Below, in pieces: positions 1 to 8,078 of a stretch of 64,000 nt of DNA. The DNA lies in the NCBI RefSeq assembly GCF_026343955.1, contig NZ_JAPKNI010000001.1, positions 248,001 through 312,000 on the forward strand, read 5' to 3'. The position numbers were made by a program, and so were the translations under genes. Positions within the stretch are counted from its first letter, which is position 1. The number at the start of each line of letters is the position of its first letter. Below the pieces are notes generated by a model that saw nothing but the letters and a program-made list of their open reading frames with translations, ran no database searches and was not told the origin of the DNA. This DNA comes from Kaistia defluvii (GTDB taxonomy: Bacteria; Pseudomonadota; Alphaproteobacteria; Rhizobiales; Kaistiaceae).

Positions 1-751
1 CGACGGCGCCGGGAGGGGCCGCCTTGTCGAACAGTTCCTTGTAGACCTTCAGGCTGTTGACGTTGGCTTCCGAATTGATCGCCGGCTTGCCGGACGCGTC
101 CAGCACCGAGCCGCCGAGCTGGGCGTTGTACTGCAGCCAGTCCTGCGCCACCGCCGGGCCCTTCTGGCCGTTGGCGACGAAGCCGTACTGCTTCTTGTCG
201 GGATCGGTCAGCTTGATCGCCGTCTCGACGAACTCTTCCGCCGTCTCGGGAACCTTCAGGCCGGCTGCGTCGAGCAGATCCTTGCGATAGGCGAGCACCG
301 CCGCATAGCCGGCAAACGGAAACGCCACCTGCTTGCCGTCATACTGGCCGATATACTTGATCGTGGACGGGTAGATATCGTCCAGCTTCATCTCGTCCGC
401 GTCGCGCTTGATCCAGTCGGTCAGGTCGACGGTGTATTTGTTGTCGGCATATTGCCCGGCCCAGACGATATCCATCGTCACAAGGTCGTAATTCTTGGTG
501 TGACCGATGAAATCTGCCTGTGTCTTGGTAAGCAGGGAGCCATAGTCGAGGATGTCGACCTTGACGGTCGCGCCCGTTTCCTCCTCGAACTTCGGCGCCA
601 GTTTGGCGATCACGGGCGCGAACTGGTCGTTCTGCGAGGCGAGGTTCAGCGTGATGCCGGCCAGCGGCTTGTCGGCGGCGAGCGCAGCGCCCGCGATGCT
701 CACATAGACCAGCCCGGCAACTCCGAGCTTTAACAGCGATGCGGTGCTCAT
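1..751 (-). CDS. ABC transporter extracellular solute-binding protein (C-terminus outside window)
   Basis: This gene starts at an ATG at 751 and runs off the left edge, so about 250 N-terminal residues are visible. The first 25 residues form a signal peptide ending in AGAALA-A. After it comes a family-1 (MalE-like) solute-binding fold, with a stretch about opposing an extended state (NLASQNDQF), a TGATVKVDILDYGSLL segment and the characteristic WIKRDADEM and VAFPFAGY segments. It would bind a sugar or related solute in the periplasm and deliver it to an ABC permease that must lie further left. The gene is divergent from the flavoprotein gene at 1094. The ligand cannot be told from the sequence. 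Family assignment is firm, substrate is not. Confidence 0.85.
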   Translation of the reverse strand, partial: MSTASLLKLGVAGLVYVSIAGAALAADKPLAGITLNLASQNDQFAPVIAKLAPKFEEETGATVKVDILDYGSLLTKTQADFIGHTKNYDLVTMDIVWAGQYADNKYTVDLTDWIKRDADEMKLDDIYPSTIKYIGQYDGKQVAFPFAGYAAVLAYRKDLLDAAGLKVPETAEEFVETAIKLTDPDKKQYGFVANGQKGPAVAQDWLQYNAQLGGSVLDASGKPAINSEANVNSLKVYKELFDKAAPPGAV

Positions 752-1093
752 TCCTGTGACTTTCTCTTCCTCGGGACAAGGGGCGTGGCGCAGCTTACAT
801 CAAACAATACCGTGCTCAAGACCTACCTTTTATTCCGGCAAAACCCAAGATGATCAGCTTTCATCAAGCTGTTCCTTTAGTTGGCAGCTTGCCCAACTTG
901 CCGTCAGCTTGCGTCGCGATGTTCCTCCGCAAACAACAACCATGTTCGCTTGCGGCATTCGGGCATGCATATTGCTGCGAATTCACCGGCCCTGGCGCAC
1001 GACAGAAAAAGTCGCCTATGCCTAATTTTACGTCAAGCACAGTTTCGCACCGATGCGATACGATGCAAGCCTTCCCGAGCGAGGATGCGCTGC
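752..1093. other. Divergent intergenic region without a gene
   Basis: This 342-base gap separates the leftward solute-binding protein gene from the rightward flavoprotein gene, so it must hold promoters for both. It is visibly lower in G+C than its surroundings, especially 790-930, and contains a short inverted repeat (AGTTGG/CCAACT) near 879-898. No convincing coding frame, RNA gene or clear -35/-10 pair was found. Confidence 0.5.
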
Positions 1094-2518
1094 ATGACCT
1101 TTTGCGCCCAACTGACCGAACTGGAACGGCAAATCGCGGCCGACCTGATCCGCATCGAGGCCGCGCCGCGTGCATGGATTCCGTCTCGTGGCGGCCCGGA
1201 AGGTGCACCGGTCCATGATGTCGTCATCATCGGCGCCGGCCTGTCCGGACTGTCGATCGCCTTCGGGCTGAAGCGGCAGGGCGTCGTCAACGTCCTGTCC
1301 CTCGATGCCCGCCCCGAGGGACAGGAAGGACCGTGGCTGACCTGCGCCCGCATGGACACGCTGCGCTCGCCCAAACATCTCGCCGGGCCGGACCTGGGCG
1401 TCCCCAGCCTGACCTATCGCGCCTGGCATGAGGCGATCCATGGCGCACAATCCTGGGACAGCCTCGGCAAGATCGGCCGCGCCGACTGGATGGACTATCT
1501 GCGCTGGTATCGCCGCGTCACCGGCCTTGCCGTGCGCAACGAGACCACGCTCACCGCCATCGAACCCTTTTCCGACGGCCTGGCGCTCTCGGTCGAAGCC
1601 CCCGGGGGACCCGAGCGGATCTATGCGCGCAAGATCGTGTTGGCCACCGGCATAGAAGGCGCCGGCGGCCATGCGGTGCCGGCCATCGTCTCGGAGAACC
1701 TGCCGCGCGAGGTCTGGACCCATAGCGGCGAGACGATCGACACATCGCGCCTGGCCGGGCGCGACGTCGGCATTCTCGGCTCGTCCTCTTCCGCTTTCGA
1801 CTGGGCGACGGCCGCGCTCCGGGCCGGCGCGCGCTCGGCGACCCTGTTTGGCCGGGCCACGGAATTCGCCAGGACCGAGGTGCTGGCCTGGACGAATTTC
1901 CCGGGCTTCCTCAGCCATTTCGCCGATCTCGACGATCTGCGCCGCTGGCGCTTCATGCGCCGCTTCTTCGACATCAAGACGCCGCCGACGACGGAGATGT
2001 TCAACGCCGCCTGCGCCTTTCCGAATTTCCGCCTCGAACTGGGCTGTCCGCCCGAACGGCTGGGCGTCGAGAACGGCCGCATCCGGCTCGACACGCCGCG
2101 CGGCCGTTTCGACTTCGACCACCTGCTGCTCGGCACCGGCTACGACATCGACCTGCGCCGCCGGCCCGAGCTGGCCAACATCGTCGACGACATCGCGCTG
2201 TGGTCCGACCGCTTCGCGGCGCCGGAGGGGGAAGCGGATGCGAGCCTCGGCCGCTATCCCTATCTCGGCCGCGCCTTCGAGTTCACCGAGAAGCATCCGG
2301 GAACGGCGCCGCATCTCGCCAGCATCCATGTCTTCAACAATGGCGCGGTGCCGAGCCTGGGGCCGATCTGCAACGGCATTACCGGGCTCAAATACGGCGT
2401 GCCAAGAATGGTCGCGGCTTTGACAAAGGGCCTTTTCCTCGACGACGCAGACCGGCACTATGCGGAATTGATGGCCTATGATGAAGTTCACTTCAGCGTC
2501 TCGAACACGAAGACCTAA
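1094..2518 (+). CDS. FAD/NAD(P)-binding flavoprotein (flavin monooxygenase-like)
   Basis: This 474-residue protein has an N-terminal dinucleotide-binding motif, VVIIGAGLSGLSIAFGL, around residues 39-55, followed by a WLTCARMDTLRSPKHL segment and a second Rossmann motif, DVGILGSSSSAFDWA, around residue 225. This two-nucleotide-site layout is that of class B flavin monooxygenases and SidA-like N-hydroxylases, which use NADPH and O2. The ATG at 1094 was chosen because GAGG at 1081-1084 sits 9 bases upstream; longer in-frame starts have no good ribosome site. It is followed after 15 bases by a questin oxidase-like gene, then an amidohydrolase, suggesting a joint oxidative degradation pathway. The reaction itself is not identified. 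It could instead be a dehydrogenase of the same fold. Confidence 0.8.
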   Translation: MTFCAQLTELERQIAADLIRIEAAPRAWIPSRGGPEGAPVHDVVIIGAGLSGLSIAFGLKRQGVVNVLSLDARPEGQEGPWLTCARMDTLRSPKHLAGPDLGVPSLTYRAWHEAIHGAQSWDSLGKIGRADWMDYLRWYRRVTGLAVRNETTLTAIEPFSDGLALSVEAPGGPERIYARKIVLATGIEGAGGHAVPAIVSENLPREVWTHSGETIDTSRLAGRDVGILGSSSSAFDWATAALRAGARSATLFGRATEFARTEVLAWTNFPGFLSHFADLDDLRRWRFMRRFFDIKTPPTTEMFNAACAFPNFRLELGCPPERLGVENGRIRLDTPRGRFDFDHLLLGTGYDIDLRRRPELANIVDDIALWSDRFAAPEGEADASLGRYPYLGRAFEFTEKHPGTAPHLASIHVFNNGAVPSLGPICNGITGLKYGVPRMVAALTKGLFLDDADRHYAELMAYDEVHFSVSNTKT

Positions 2519-2533
2519 TTCCCGAGGAATGCC

Positions 2534-3577
2534 ATGGCCCTATCCCCGCGCACCGAGATCGACACTCTCGAGGACCTGCTCGTCGAAGTCCGGATGTTCA
2601 GCGCCGAGTTCCCGCTGCTGCTGGCCAATCATCTGCCGATGATCCTGGTGGCGCTCGATCGGCTCGGCGCGCCGAAGGAGCGGCTGCGCGACTATTTCGA
2701 CACCTACCGCGACACCAATGGCCTGGTTCCGCCGCCGCCCCCGGTCGGGCCGATCTCGCGCGAGACCTGGACGGACGCGCTCGGCGATCGCGCGCGCGAA
2801 CAGGACTATCGTAGGTTCTTCGAGGGGGAAGTTCGCCGGATCGGCATCGACGCCGCGATCCAGACCTATCTGCCGACGCTGATCCCCGGCATCGGCGCCA
2901 GCGCGCTGCACGGCATGATGCGCACCGCCTATGGCGTGATGCGGATGGATCCGAGCGAAGTCGGCACCGCGCTCGGCTACTGGTCGGCCACCTATCTCAC
3001 CATGCCGCGCGCCACAGGCGCAGCGCCGGTCACCGACGATCCCGGCCAGGTCCTGGCCCGCGCCTGCGAACTGCCCTGCCTGCGCGAAGTCGAGCCCGAG
3101 ACGGATCTGCTCTGGCACAACATCCGCGCGGCGGGCGAGAAGGAATCCTTTGCGCCCGTCGTCGACTGGCTCGCGATCGGTCCGGAGACCGGCCGCAGGC
3201 TGGCCGAGACCTCGCTCGCGCTGTTTGCCGCGACCATGGACTTCTCCTCGCTGCACGCGCTGACCGGCTCGCACTGGATCCGAATGATCGGGCCGCATCT
3301 GGAGGAAGCTGACCGTCCGGCGCTGCAGCGCTATTTCTGGCAGATCATCGCCTCGCTGGTGCCGAAGATCGGCTTCCCCAGCCTGCCGAGCGCCGAGCAG
3401 CTGGATCAATGGCGCCACCTGCCCGCCCCCGGCTGGCCGGAAATCGCGGCCGCCGCGATCCAGTCAGACGACGAGCATGACATCAGCCTTGTCTTCTCGG
3501 CCCGCGAGGAGGAAGCCGTCTATGGCGACCGGCTCTACCGCGTCGTCGCTGCCCGGCGGATGGGACTGATCTCTTGA
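2534..3577 (+). CDS. Questin oxidase family protein (DUF4243)
   Basis: A 347-residue protein that matches the questin oxidase/AflY family (DUF4243) by its overall pattern: an N-terminal NHLPMILVAL segment, the conserved block around residues 118-155 with LIPGIGASALHGMMRTAYG, and a C-terminal HALTGSHWIR segment. Fungal members carry out Baeyer-Villiger-like ring opening of anthraquinones; bacterial members are mostly uncharacterised. A GAGGA ribosome site lies 6 bases before the ATG. The gene lies between a flavoprotein and an amidohydrolase with which it overlaps by four bases at its stop, so translation is probably coupled. Ring oxidation followed by hydrolysis of a cyclic compound is a reasonable inference, but no substrate can be named. 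Confidence 0.75.
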   Translation: MALSPRTEIDTLEDLLVEVRMFSAEFPLLLANHLPMILVALDRLGAPKERLRDYFDTYRDTNGLVPPPPPVGPISRETWTDALGDRAREQDYRRFFEGEVRRIGIDAAIQTYLPTLIPGIGASALHGMMRTAYGVMRMDPSEVGTALGYWSATYLTMPRATGAAPVTDDPGQVLARACELPCLREVEPETDLLWHNIRAAGEKESFAPVVDWLAIGPETGRRLAETSLALFAATMDFSSLHALTGSHWIRMIGPHLEEADRPALQRYFWQIIASLVPKIGFPSLPSAEQLDQWRHLPAPGWPEIAAAAIQSDDEHDISLVFSAREEEAVYGDRLYRVVAARRMGLIS

Positions 3578-4782
3578 GCCCTTCGCTGCTGCCGAGCCTT
3601 GTCGTCGCCGGCGCCACGCTTGCCGACGGACGCCGCGTCGATATCCTGGTCGCCGGCGAGACCATCGCGGCCATCGTGCCGGCTGGCCAGGGCCCCGCCG
3701 ATTGCGACCGCATCGACGCCACCGATCGCCTCGCCGCGCCCTCCTTCGTCGAAGGCCACATCCATCTCGACAAGACGCTGCTCGGCCTTCCCTTCATCCC
3801 GCACATTCCCGGCGACACGGTCGCACTGCGGATCGAGGCGGAAAAGCAGCTGCGCCGCACCGTGGCGCTGCCGGTCGAGGAGCGCGGCGGACGGCTGATC
3901 GAGCAGATCGCCGCCTTCGGCACAGGCAGCCTCCGGAGCCATGTCGACATCGACACGGAAGTGGGCCTGAAGGGCCTGCATGCGCTGCTGCGGCTCAAGG
4001 AGCGCTACTGGGACCTGGTCGACATCCAGATCGTCGCCTTCCCGCAAAGCGGCATCCGGATCGATCCCGGCGTCGCCGACCTGCTTGATGCGGCGGTTCG
4101 CGAGGGCGCCGATCTCGTCGGCGGGCTCGACCCGGCCGGCATCGACCAGGACGTCACCGGCCATCTCGACGCGGTCTTCGCGGTCGCGGAGAAGCATGGC
4201 GTCGGCGTCGACATCCACCTGCATGATTCCGGCCCGCTCGGCGCCTTCGAGCTGCGCCAGATCGCGGCGCGCACGCTGGCGCTCGGGCTGGAGGGCAAGG
4301 TCGCGGTCAGCCACGCCTTCGCGCTCGGCCAGATCGACGATTTCGAGTTTTTCCGCACGGCCGAGGCGCTGGCCAACGCCCGGGTCGCCATCATGACCAA
4401 CGGCCCGGGGCCCGTCGCCATGCCGCCGGTCAAGCGACTGCGGGAGGCGGGCGTCACCGTATTTGCCGGTTCCGACAACATCCGCGACGCCTGGTCGCCC
4501 TATGGCGACGGCGACCTGCTGCGCCGGGCCCAGATCATCGGCTACCGGCAGGAATTCCTCGCCGATCCGGATCTCGTGCACGCCTTCGCGATGGTCACGG
4601 AGATCCCCGCCGCCGTGCTGGGCGTGACGCATTATGGCCTCGAGCCGGGCCAGCGCGCCGACATCGTGCTGCTCGACGCTGGCTCCGTGCCGGAGGCCGT
4701 CGCCGGCGCGCCGCGCGGCCGTACCGTGATCAAGCGTGGAAGGCTGGTGGCGCTCGATGGCGTGCTGACGCCGAGGGACTGA
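3574..4782 (+). CDS. Amidohydrolase, cytosine deaminase-like
   Basis: A 402-residue metal-dependent amidohydrolase. Visible features are the N-terminal beta-sandwich strand, the metal motif EGHIHLDKT (H-x-H) near residue 65, HVDID near 125, DIHLHDSG near 215, VSHAFALG near 248 and the GSDNIRDAW metal-ligand loop near 303. This order is that of cytosine deaminase and related cyclic-amide hydrolases, which cleave C-N bonds in rings. The start is a TTG that overlaps the stop codon of the upstream gene (TTGA), pointing to translational coupling. A few residues either way at the N-terminus are uncertain. In context it probably hydrolyses a product made by the flavoprotein and questin oxidase-like protein. 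A true cytosine deaminase role is possible but less likely here. Confidence 0.82.
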   Translation: MSPSLLPSLVVAGATLADGRRVDILVAGETIAAIVPAGQGPADCDRIDATDRLAAPSFVEGHIHLDKTLLGLPFIPHIPGDTVALRIEAEKQLRRTVALPVEERGGRLIEQIAAFGTGSLRSHVDIDTEVGLKGLHALLRLKERYWDLVDIQIVAFPQSGIRIDPGVADLLDAAVREGADLVGGLDPAGIDQDVTGHLDAVFAVAEKHGVGVDIHLHDSGPLGAFELRQIAARTLALGLEGKVAVSHAFALGQIDDFEFFRTAEALANARVAIMTNGPGPVAMPPVKRLREAGVTVFAGSDNIRDAWSPYGDGDLLRRAQIIGYRQEFLADPDLVHAFAMVTEIPAAVLGVTHYGLEPGQRADIVLLDAGSVPEAVAGAPRGRTVIKRGRLVALDGVLTPRD

Positions 4783-4939
4783 GCCTCTCCGATTTCCCAA
4801 CGGCGGCCCGGGGATCCACTCATCCTTACGGATGATAGGACTGACTCGCGAAAGCTGCCATTTCTTGCCCATGTCCTTCCCCCGGATGGCCGGACGTCGC
4901 ACCGAGGCGATCGCCCCACCATCAAACAAGAGCTTTCCC

Positions 4940-6160
4940 ATGCGACTGCCAGATCCTGCCGGCGTCGAGCCGGCGCCGATTCCCGCCACCATTTCCGGAC
5001 CCTTGACCATCCTGATGGCGGCCGCCTGCGGCGCCATCGTCGCCAATCTCTATTACGCCCAGCCGCTGATCGCGCTGATCGGGCCGGATATCGGCCTGCC
5101 GCCGGCGCTCGCCAGCCTCGTCGTCACGCTGACCCAGATCGGCTATGGCGTCGGCCTGATGCTGATGGTGCCGCTTGGCGACATCATCGAGAACAAGAAG
5201 CTGGTCCTGATCGCCGTCGGCGTCACGGCCTTCGCGCTGCTGCTCGCCGCCGTCGCGCCCAGCAGCCTGCCCTTCCTCGGCGCGGTGCTGTTCATCGGCA
5301 TCTGTTCCAGCATCGCCCAGGTGCTCGTGCCGATGGCCGCCCACATGGCCAGCGACGCGACGCGCGGCCGCACGGTCGGCAACGTCATGGGCGGGTTGAT
5401 GGTCGGCATCCTGTTCGCGCGGCCGCTCGCCGGCGTGCTGGCCGACCTGATCGGCTGGCGCGGCGTGTTCTTCTGCTCGGCCGGCCTCATGCTGGCCCTG
5501 GCGCTCCTGCTGCTGCGCCATCTGCCGCAGCGCCATCCCCATTCCGGCCACACCTATTCGCAGTTGATCGGCTCGCTCTGGTCGATCTTCCGCGATACGC
5601 CGGTGCTGCGCCGGCGCGGCTTCTACCAGTTCGCCCTGTTCGCGGATTTCAGCCTGTTCTGGACCAGCGCGCCGCTGGAACTCGCCGGCGCTCCCTTCCA
5701 TTTGTCGCAGACGCAGATTGCCGTCTTCGCGCTGGCGGGCGCCGCTGGCGCGCTCTCGGCGCCGCTGGCCGGCCGCCTCGCCGATCGCGGTCTCGGCCGC
5801 ATCGGCACCGGCCTGGCGATCGCCGGCGTGTTCATCGCCTTCGCGCTGTCGGGGCTGGTCTCGGTCGGCTCGATCGCGGTGCTGGTGATCGCGGCGATCC
5901 TGCTCGATTTCTGCGTCCAGGCGAACATGGTGTTCGGCCAGCGCTCGCTGTTCATGATGGCGCCGGCGATCCGCAGCCGGCTGAGCGGCATCTATGTCGC
6001 CACCATCTTCATGGGCGGCGCGGTAGGCTCGGCCATTGCCAGCCCGCTCTACGAGACCTTCGGCTGGAACGGCATCCTCGTCGCGGGCCTCGCCTTCCCG
6101 CTCGCGGCCTTCCTGTTCTACCTGACCGAGTTGGTCGGCAGCCGCGCCGCGGCGCCCTGA
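4940..6160 (+). CDS. MFS transporter (YNFM-type, about 12 membrane segments)
   Basis: A 406-residue major facilitator with about twelve hydrophobic segments. The signature between segments 2 and 3 is visible as GDIIENKKLV, a degenerate form of the MFS loop motif, and a second copy is at GRLADRGLGRIG. The ATG at 4940 is preferred over upstream in-frame ATGs because AAGAG at about 4929-4933 is well placed and the protein then starts like its relatives, with the first helix at TILMAAACGAIVANLYYAQPL. It is transcribed with the three upstream genes but separated from them by 157 bases that hold a small hairpin (CATCC/GGATG near 4820). It may import the pathway substrate or export an intermediate. 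The direction of transport cannot be read from sequence. Confidence 0.85.
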   Translation: MRLPDPAGVEPAPIPATISGPLTILMAAACGAIVANLYYAQPLIALIGPDIGLPPALASLVVTLTQIGYGVGLMLMVPLGDIIENKKLVLIAVGVTAFALLLAAVAPSSLPFLGAVLFIGICSSIAQVLVPMAAHMASDATRGRTVGNVMGGLMVGILFARPLAGVLADLIGWRGVFFCSAGLMLALALLLLRHLPQRHPHSGHTYSQLIGSLWSIFRDTPVLRRRGFYQFALFADFSLFWTSAPLELAGAPFHLSQTQIAVFALAGAAGALSAPLAGRLADRGLGRIGTGLAIAGVFIAFALSGLVSVGSIAVLVIAAILLDFCVQANMVFGQRSLFMMAPAIRSRLSGIYVATIFMGGAVGSAIASPLYETFGWNGILVAGLAFPLAAFLFYLTELVGSRAAAP

Positions 6161-6192
6161 AAAAAAGGGGCGGATCGTTTCCGATCCGCCCC
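6160..6192 (-). terminator. Rho-independent terminator for the leftward SDR gene
   Basis: An 11-bp perfect stem, GGGGCGGATCG at 6167-6177 and CGATCCGCCCC at 6182-6192, with a 4-base loop. On the minus strand it is followed by seven T residues (6160-6166), so it stops transcripts of the SDR gene at 6222-7004. The MFS gene stop codon lies in the T tract, so both convergent genes end here. Confidence 0.85.
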
Positions 6193-6221
6193 GACGTCTT
6201 CTCAAGGCCCAGAGGCGAGCC

Positions 6222-7004
6222 TTAGTCCATACGCACGCCGCCGGTGACGTTGATGCCCTGGCCGGTCATGAAGCGGGCCGCGTCCGAGGCGAGGAAGACC
6301 ACGACGTCCGCGACATCCTCCGGCTCCTCGATGCGGCCGAGCGGGGTGAGCGAGATATATTCCGCGCGCACGGCTTCCGGCGTCATGCCGCGCAGTTCCG
6401 CCTCCCAGACGATCTCGCGCTCCTGCATCGCGGTCTTGACGAAGCCCGGGCAGACGCAGTTGACGCGGATGTTCTTCGGCGCCATTTCGCGCGCCAGCGC
6501 CTGGGTCCAGCCGAACACGGCGAATTTCGATGCGGAGTAGTGCGCCAGCAGCGGCGCGCCGACCTTGGCCGCCAGCGACGCGGTATTGACGATCACGCCC
6601 TTGGTCTTGTTGGCGAGGAAGTGGCGGCAGGCGATCTGGTTGGCGAGGAAGACGCCGCGCGCATTGACGTCGAAATTGAAATCCCAGTCCTCGTCGGTGA
6701 TGTCGATCGCCGGGCGCATGGTCGAGACGCCGGCATTGGCGCAGAGCAGATCGAAGCCGCCCAGACCGTCGATTGCCTTCTGCATCGCCGCATCAACCGA
6801 CTGACGCTTGGTGACGTCGATCTCGACGGCGAAGCCGCCATTGTCCAGGCCCGCGACCACGGCCTGGGCTGCCATCACGTCGAGATCGGCGATCGCCACC
6901 GTCGCGCCGGCCTTGTCGAGGGCCCGCACGATTGCCGCGCCGATGCCCTTCGATCCGCCGGTGACGATTGCCTTGCGCCCTGAAAGATCGAAAATGCCGG
7001 CCAT
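6222..7004 (-). CDS. SDR-family NAD(P)-dependent oxidoreductase
   Basis: A 260-residue classical short-chain dehydrogenase. The cofactor motif TGGSKGIG is at residues 15-22, NAGVS near 90, and the active-site set with a YSASKF motif (Y-x3-K) near 155, plus the PG motif in CVCPGFVKT. The C-terminus GQGINVTGGVRMD is typical of sugar and polyol dehydrogenases in this family. The start at 7004 was chosen because AAGGA lies about 9 bases upstream and the protein then begins close to the first strand. It is divergent from a DeoR-type regulator and an FGGY kinase, so it probably oxidises a polyol to a ketose that the kinase phosphorylates. The exact substrate is unknown. Confidence 0.85.
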   Translation of the reverse strand: MAGIFDLSGRKAIVTGGSKGIGAAIVRALDKAGATVAIADLDVMAAQAVVAGLDNGGFAVEIDVTKRQSVDAAMQKAIDGLGGFDLLCANAGVSTMRPAIDITDEDWDFNFDVNARGVFLANQIACRHFLANKTKGVIVNTASLAAKVGAPLLAHYSASKFAVFGWTQALAREMAPKNIRVNCVCPGFVKTAMQEREIVWEAELRGMTPEAVRAEYISLTPLGRIEEPEDVADVVVFLASDAARFMTGQGINVTGGVRMD

Positions 7005-7049
7005 GAGAGTTTTTCCTTGCTGGATGGGGTGGCACACCAAAACGCAAAA

Positions 7050-7117
7050 TCGAACACTTTACAACGCCCTGCATCCATATAATGTTTGCAAATGTTCGAA
7101 CCTGTTGCAGTTTGAAC
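7050..7117. promoter_or_regulatory. Divergent control region with GlpR/DeoR-type half-sites
   Basis: The gap between the SDR and DeoR genes holds TCGAACA at 7050-7056, TGTTCGAA at 7093-7100 and TTTGAAC at 7111-7117. GlpR-class DeoR repressors bind TGTTCG/CGAACA-type half-sites, so these are good candidates for autoregulation by the adjacent regulator. A TATAAT hexamer sits at 7078-7083 on the plus strand, with TTTACA at 7058-7063, but the spacing of 14 is short, so the promoter itself is uncertain. Confidence 0.45.
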
Positions 7118-7163
7118 GTCCGGAAGGAACTGCGATGCATGCCGACTTCGTGACCAGCGCTCC

Positions 7164-8018
7164 ATGACAGGCCCGATCTTCGGACAAGCCGAGCTGGCCG
7201 GGCAGGATCTCGGCCGGATTCCGGCCGGCGCGCGCCAATCGCTCATTCTCGAGCTGATCGAGATGAACGGCTTTGTTTCCGTGTCGAAGATCGCCGGGAA
7301 TCTCAGCGTTTCCGAGATGACGATCCGGCGTGACCTGGTGCTTCTGGAAGAACGCGGCCTGCTGGCCCGCACGCATGGCGGCGCGGTCTCGTCGGCCTCC
7401 GACCCCCGCGAGGTCTTCGACCTCGAGGAACCGGCCTTCAAGCGCCGGCGTCACAGAAACGCTCGTGAAAAGACCGCGATCGCCACCGCCGCCGCCGCGC
7501 TGATCGGCCCGGGCGAGACGATCGGCATTGATGTCGGCACCTCGACGCTGACCCTGGCCGAAGCGGTGCTCGACCGCCCGGACCTGCGGGTCTTCACCAA
7601 CAGCCTGCGCGCGGCGATGACGCTCTCCGCCTCGAAGAGCCCGGTCTATGTGCTGGGCGGCGAGGTCCGCAATCCCGAGCAGTCCGTGGTCGGCTCGCGC
7701 GCGGTCAGCGAATTGCAGAACTACAACATCGACCGCGTCTTCATCGGCGTCTCGGGCCTGATCGAAGCCGGCTTCTTCGACTACTCGGTCGAGGACACCG
7801 AGGTGAAGCGGGCCTTCATCGCGCGGGCCGACCAAGTGGTCATCCTGTGCGATTCGTCCAAATTCGATCATCGTTCGCTGGCGCGGGTATGCGAGCTTTC
7901 CGGCGCCGACGTGCTGGTCACCGACGCGGCGCCGCCCGCCCATCTCGCGCGCGCCCTGGAGGCCGCCGATATCGAAACCATCGTCGCCGGGCCGGAGCCC
8001 GGACGATTGCCAGACTGA
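7164..8018 (+). CDS. DeoR/GlpR-family transcriptional regulator
   Basis: A 284-residue repressor of the DeoR family. The N-terminal winged helix (residues about 23-75) shows RQSLILELIEMNGFVSVSKIA and the helix SVSEMTIRRDLVLLEERGLLARTHGGAV, the standard DeoR recognition block. The C-terminal sensor domain carries the sugar-phosphate-isomerase-like GIDVGTSTLTLAEAV and VSGLIEAGFFDYSVEDTEVKRA. Such proteins bind a phosphorylated sugar and release DNA. It sits between a divergent dehydrogenase and a downstream sugar kinase and most likely controls both through the half-sites in the 7005-7163 gap. The ligand is presumably the kinase product. Confidence 0.88.
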   Translation: MTGPIFGQAELAGQDLGRIPAGARQSLILELIEMNGFVSVSKIAGNLSVSEMTIRRDLVLLEERGLLARTHGGAVSSASDPREVFDLEEPAFKRRRHRNAREKTAIATAAAALIGPGETIGIDVGTSTLTLAEAVLDRPDLRVFTNSLRAAMTLSASKSPVYVLGGEVRNPEQSVVGSRAVSELQNYNIDRVFIGVSGLIEAGFFDYSVEDTEVKRAFIARADQVVILCDSSKFDHRSLARVCELSGADVLVTDAAPPAHLARALEAADIETIVAGPEPGRLPD

Positions 8019-8078
8019 CCGCCCGCACGGCCTGCCGCCGCGCTCGTGCGCCGCTCCCCAACGAAACTGGATCCCTGC

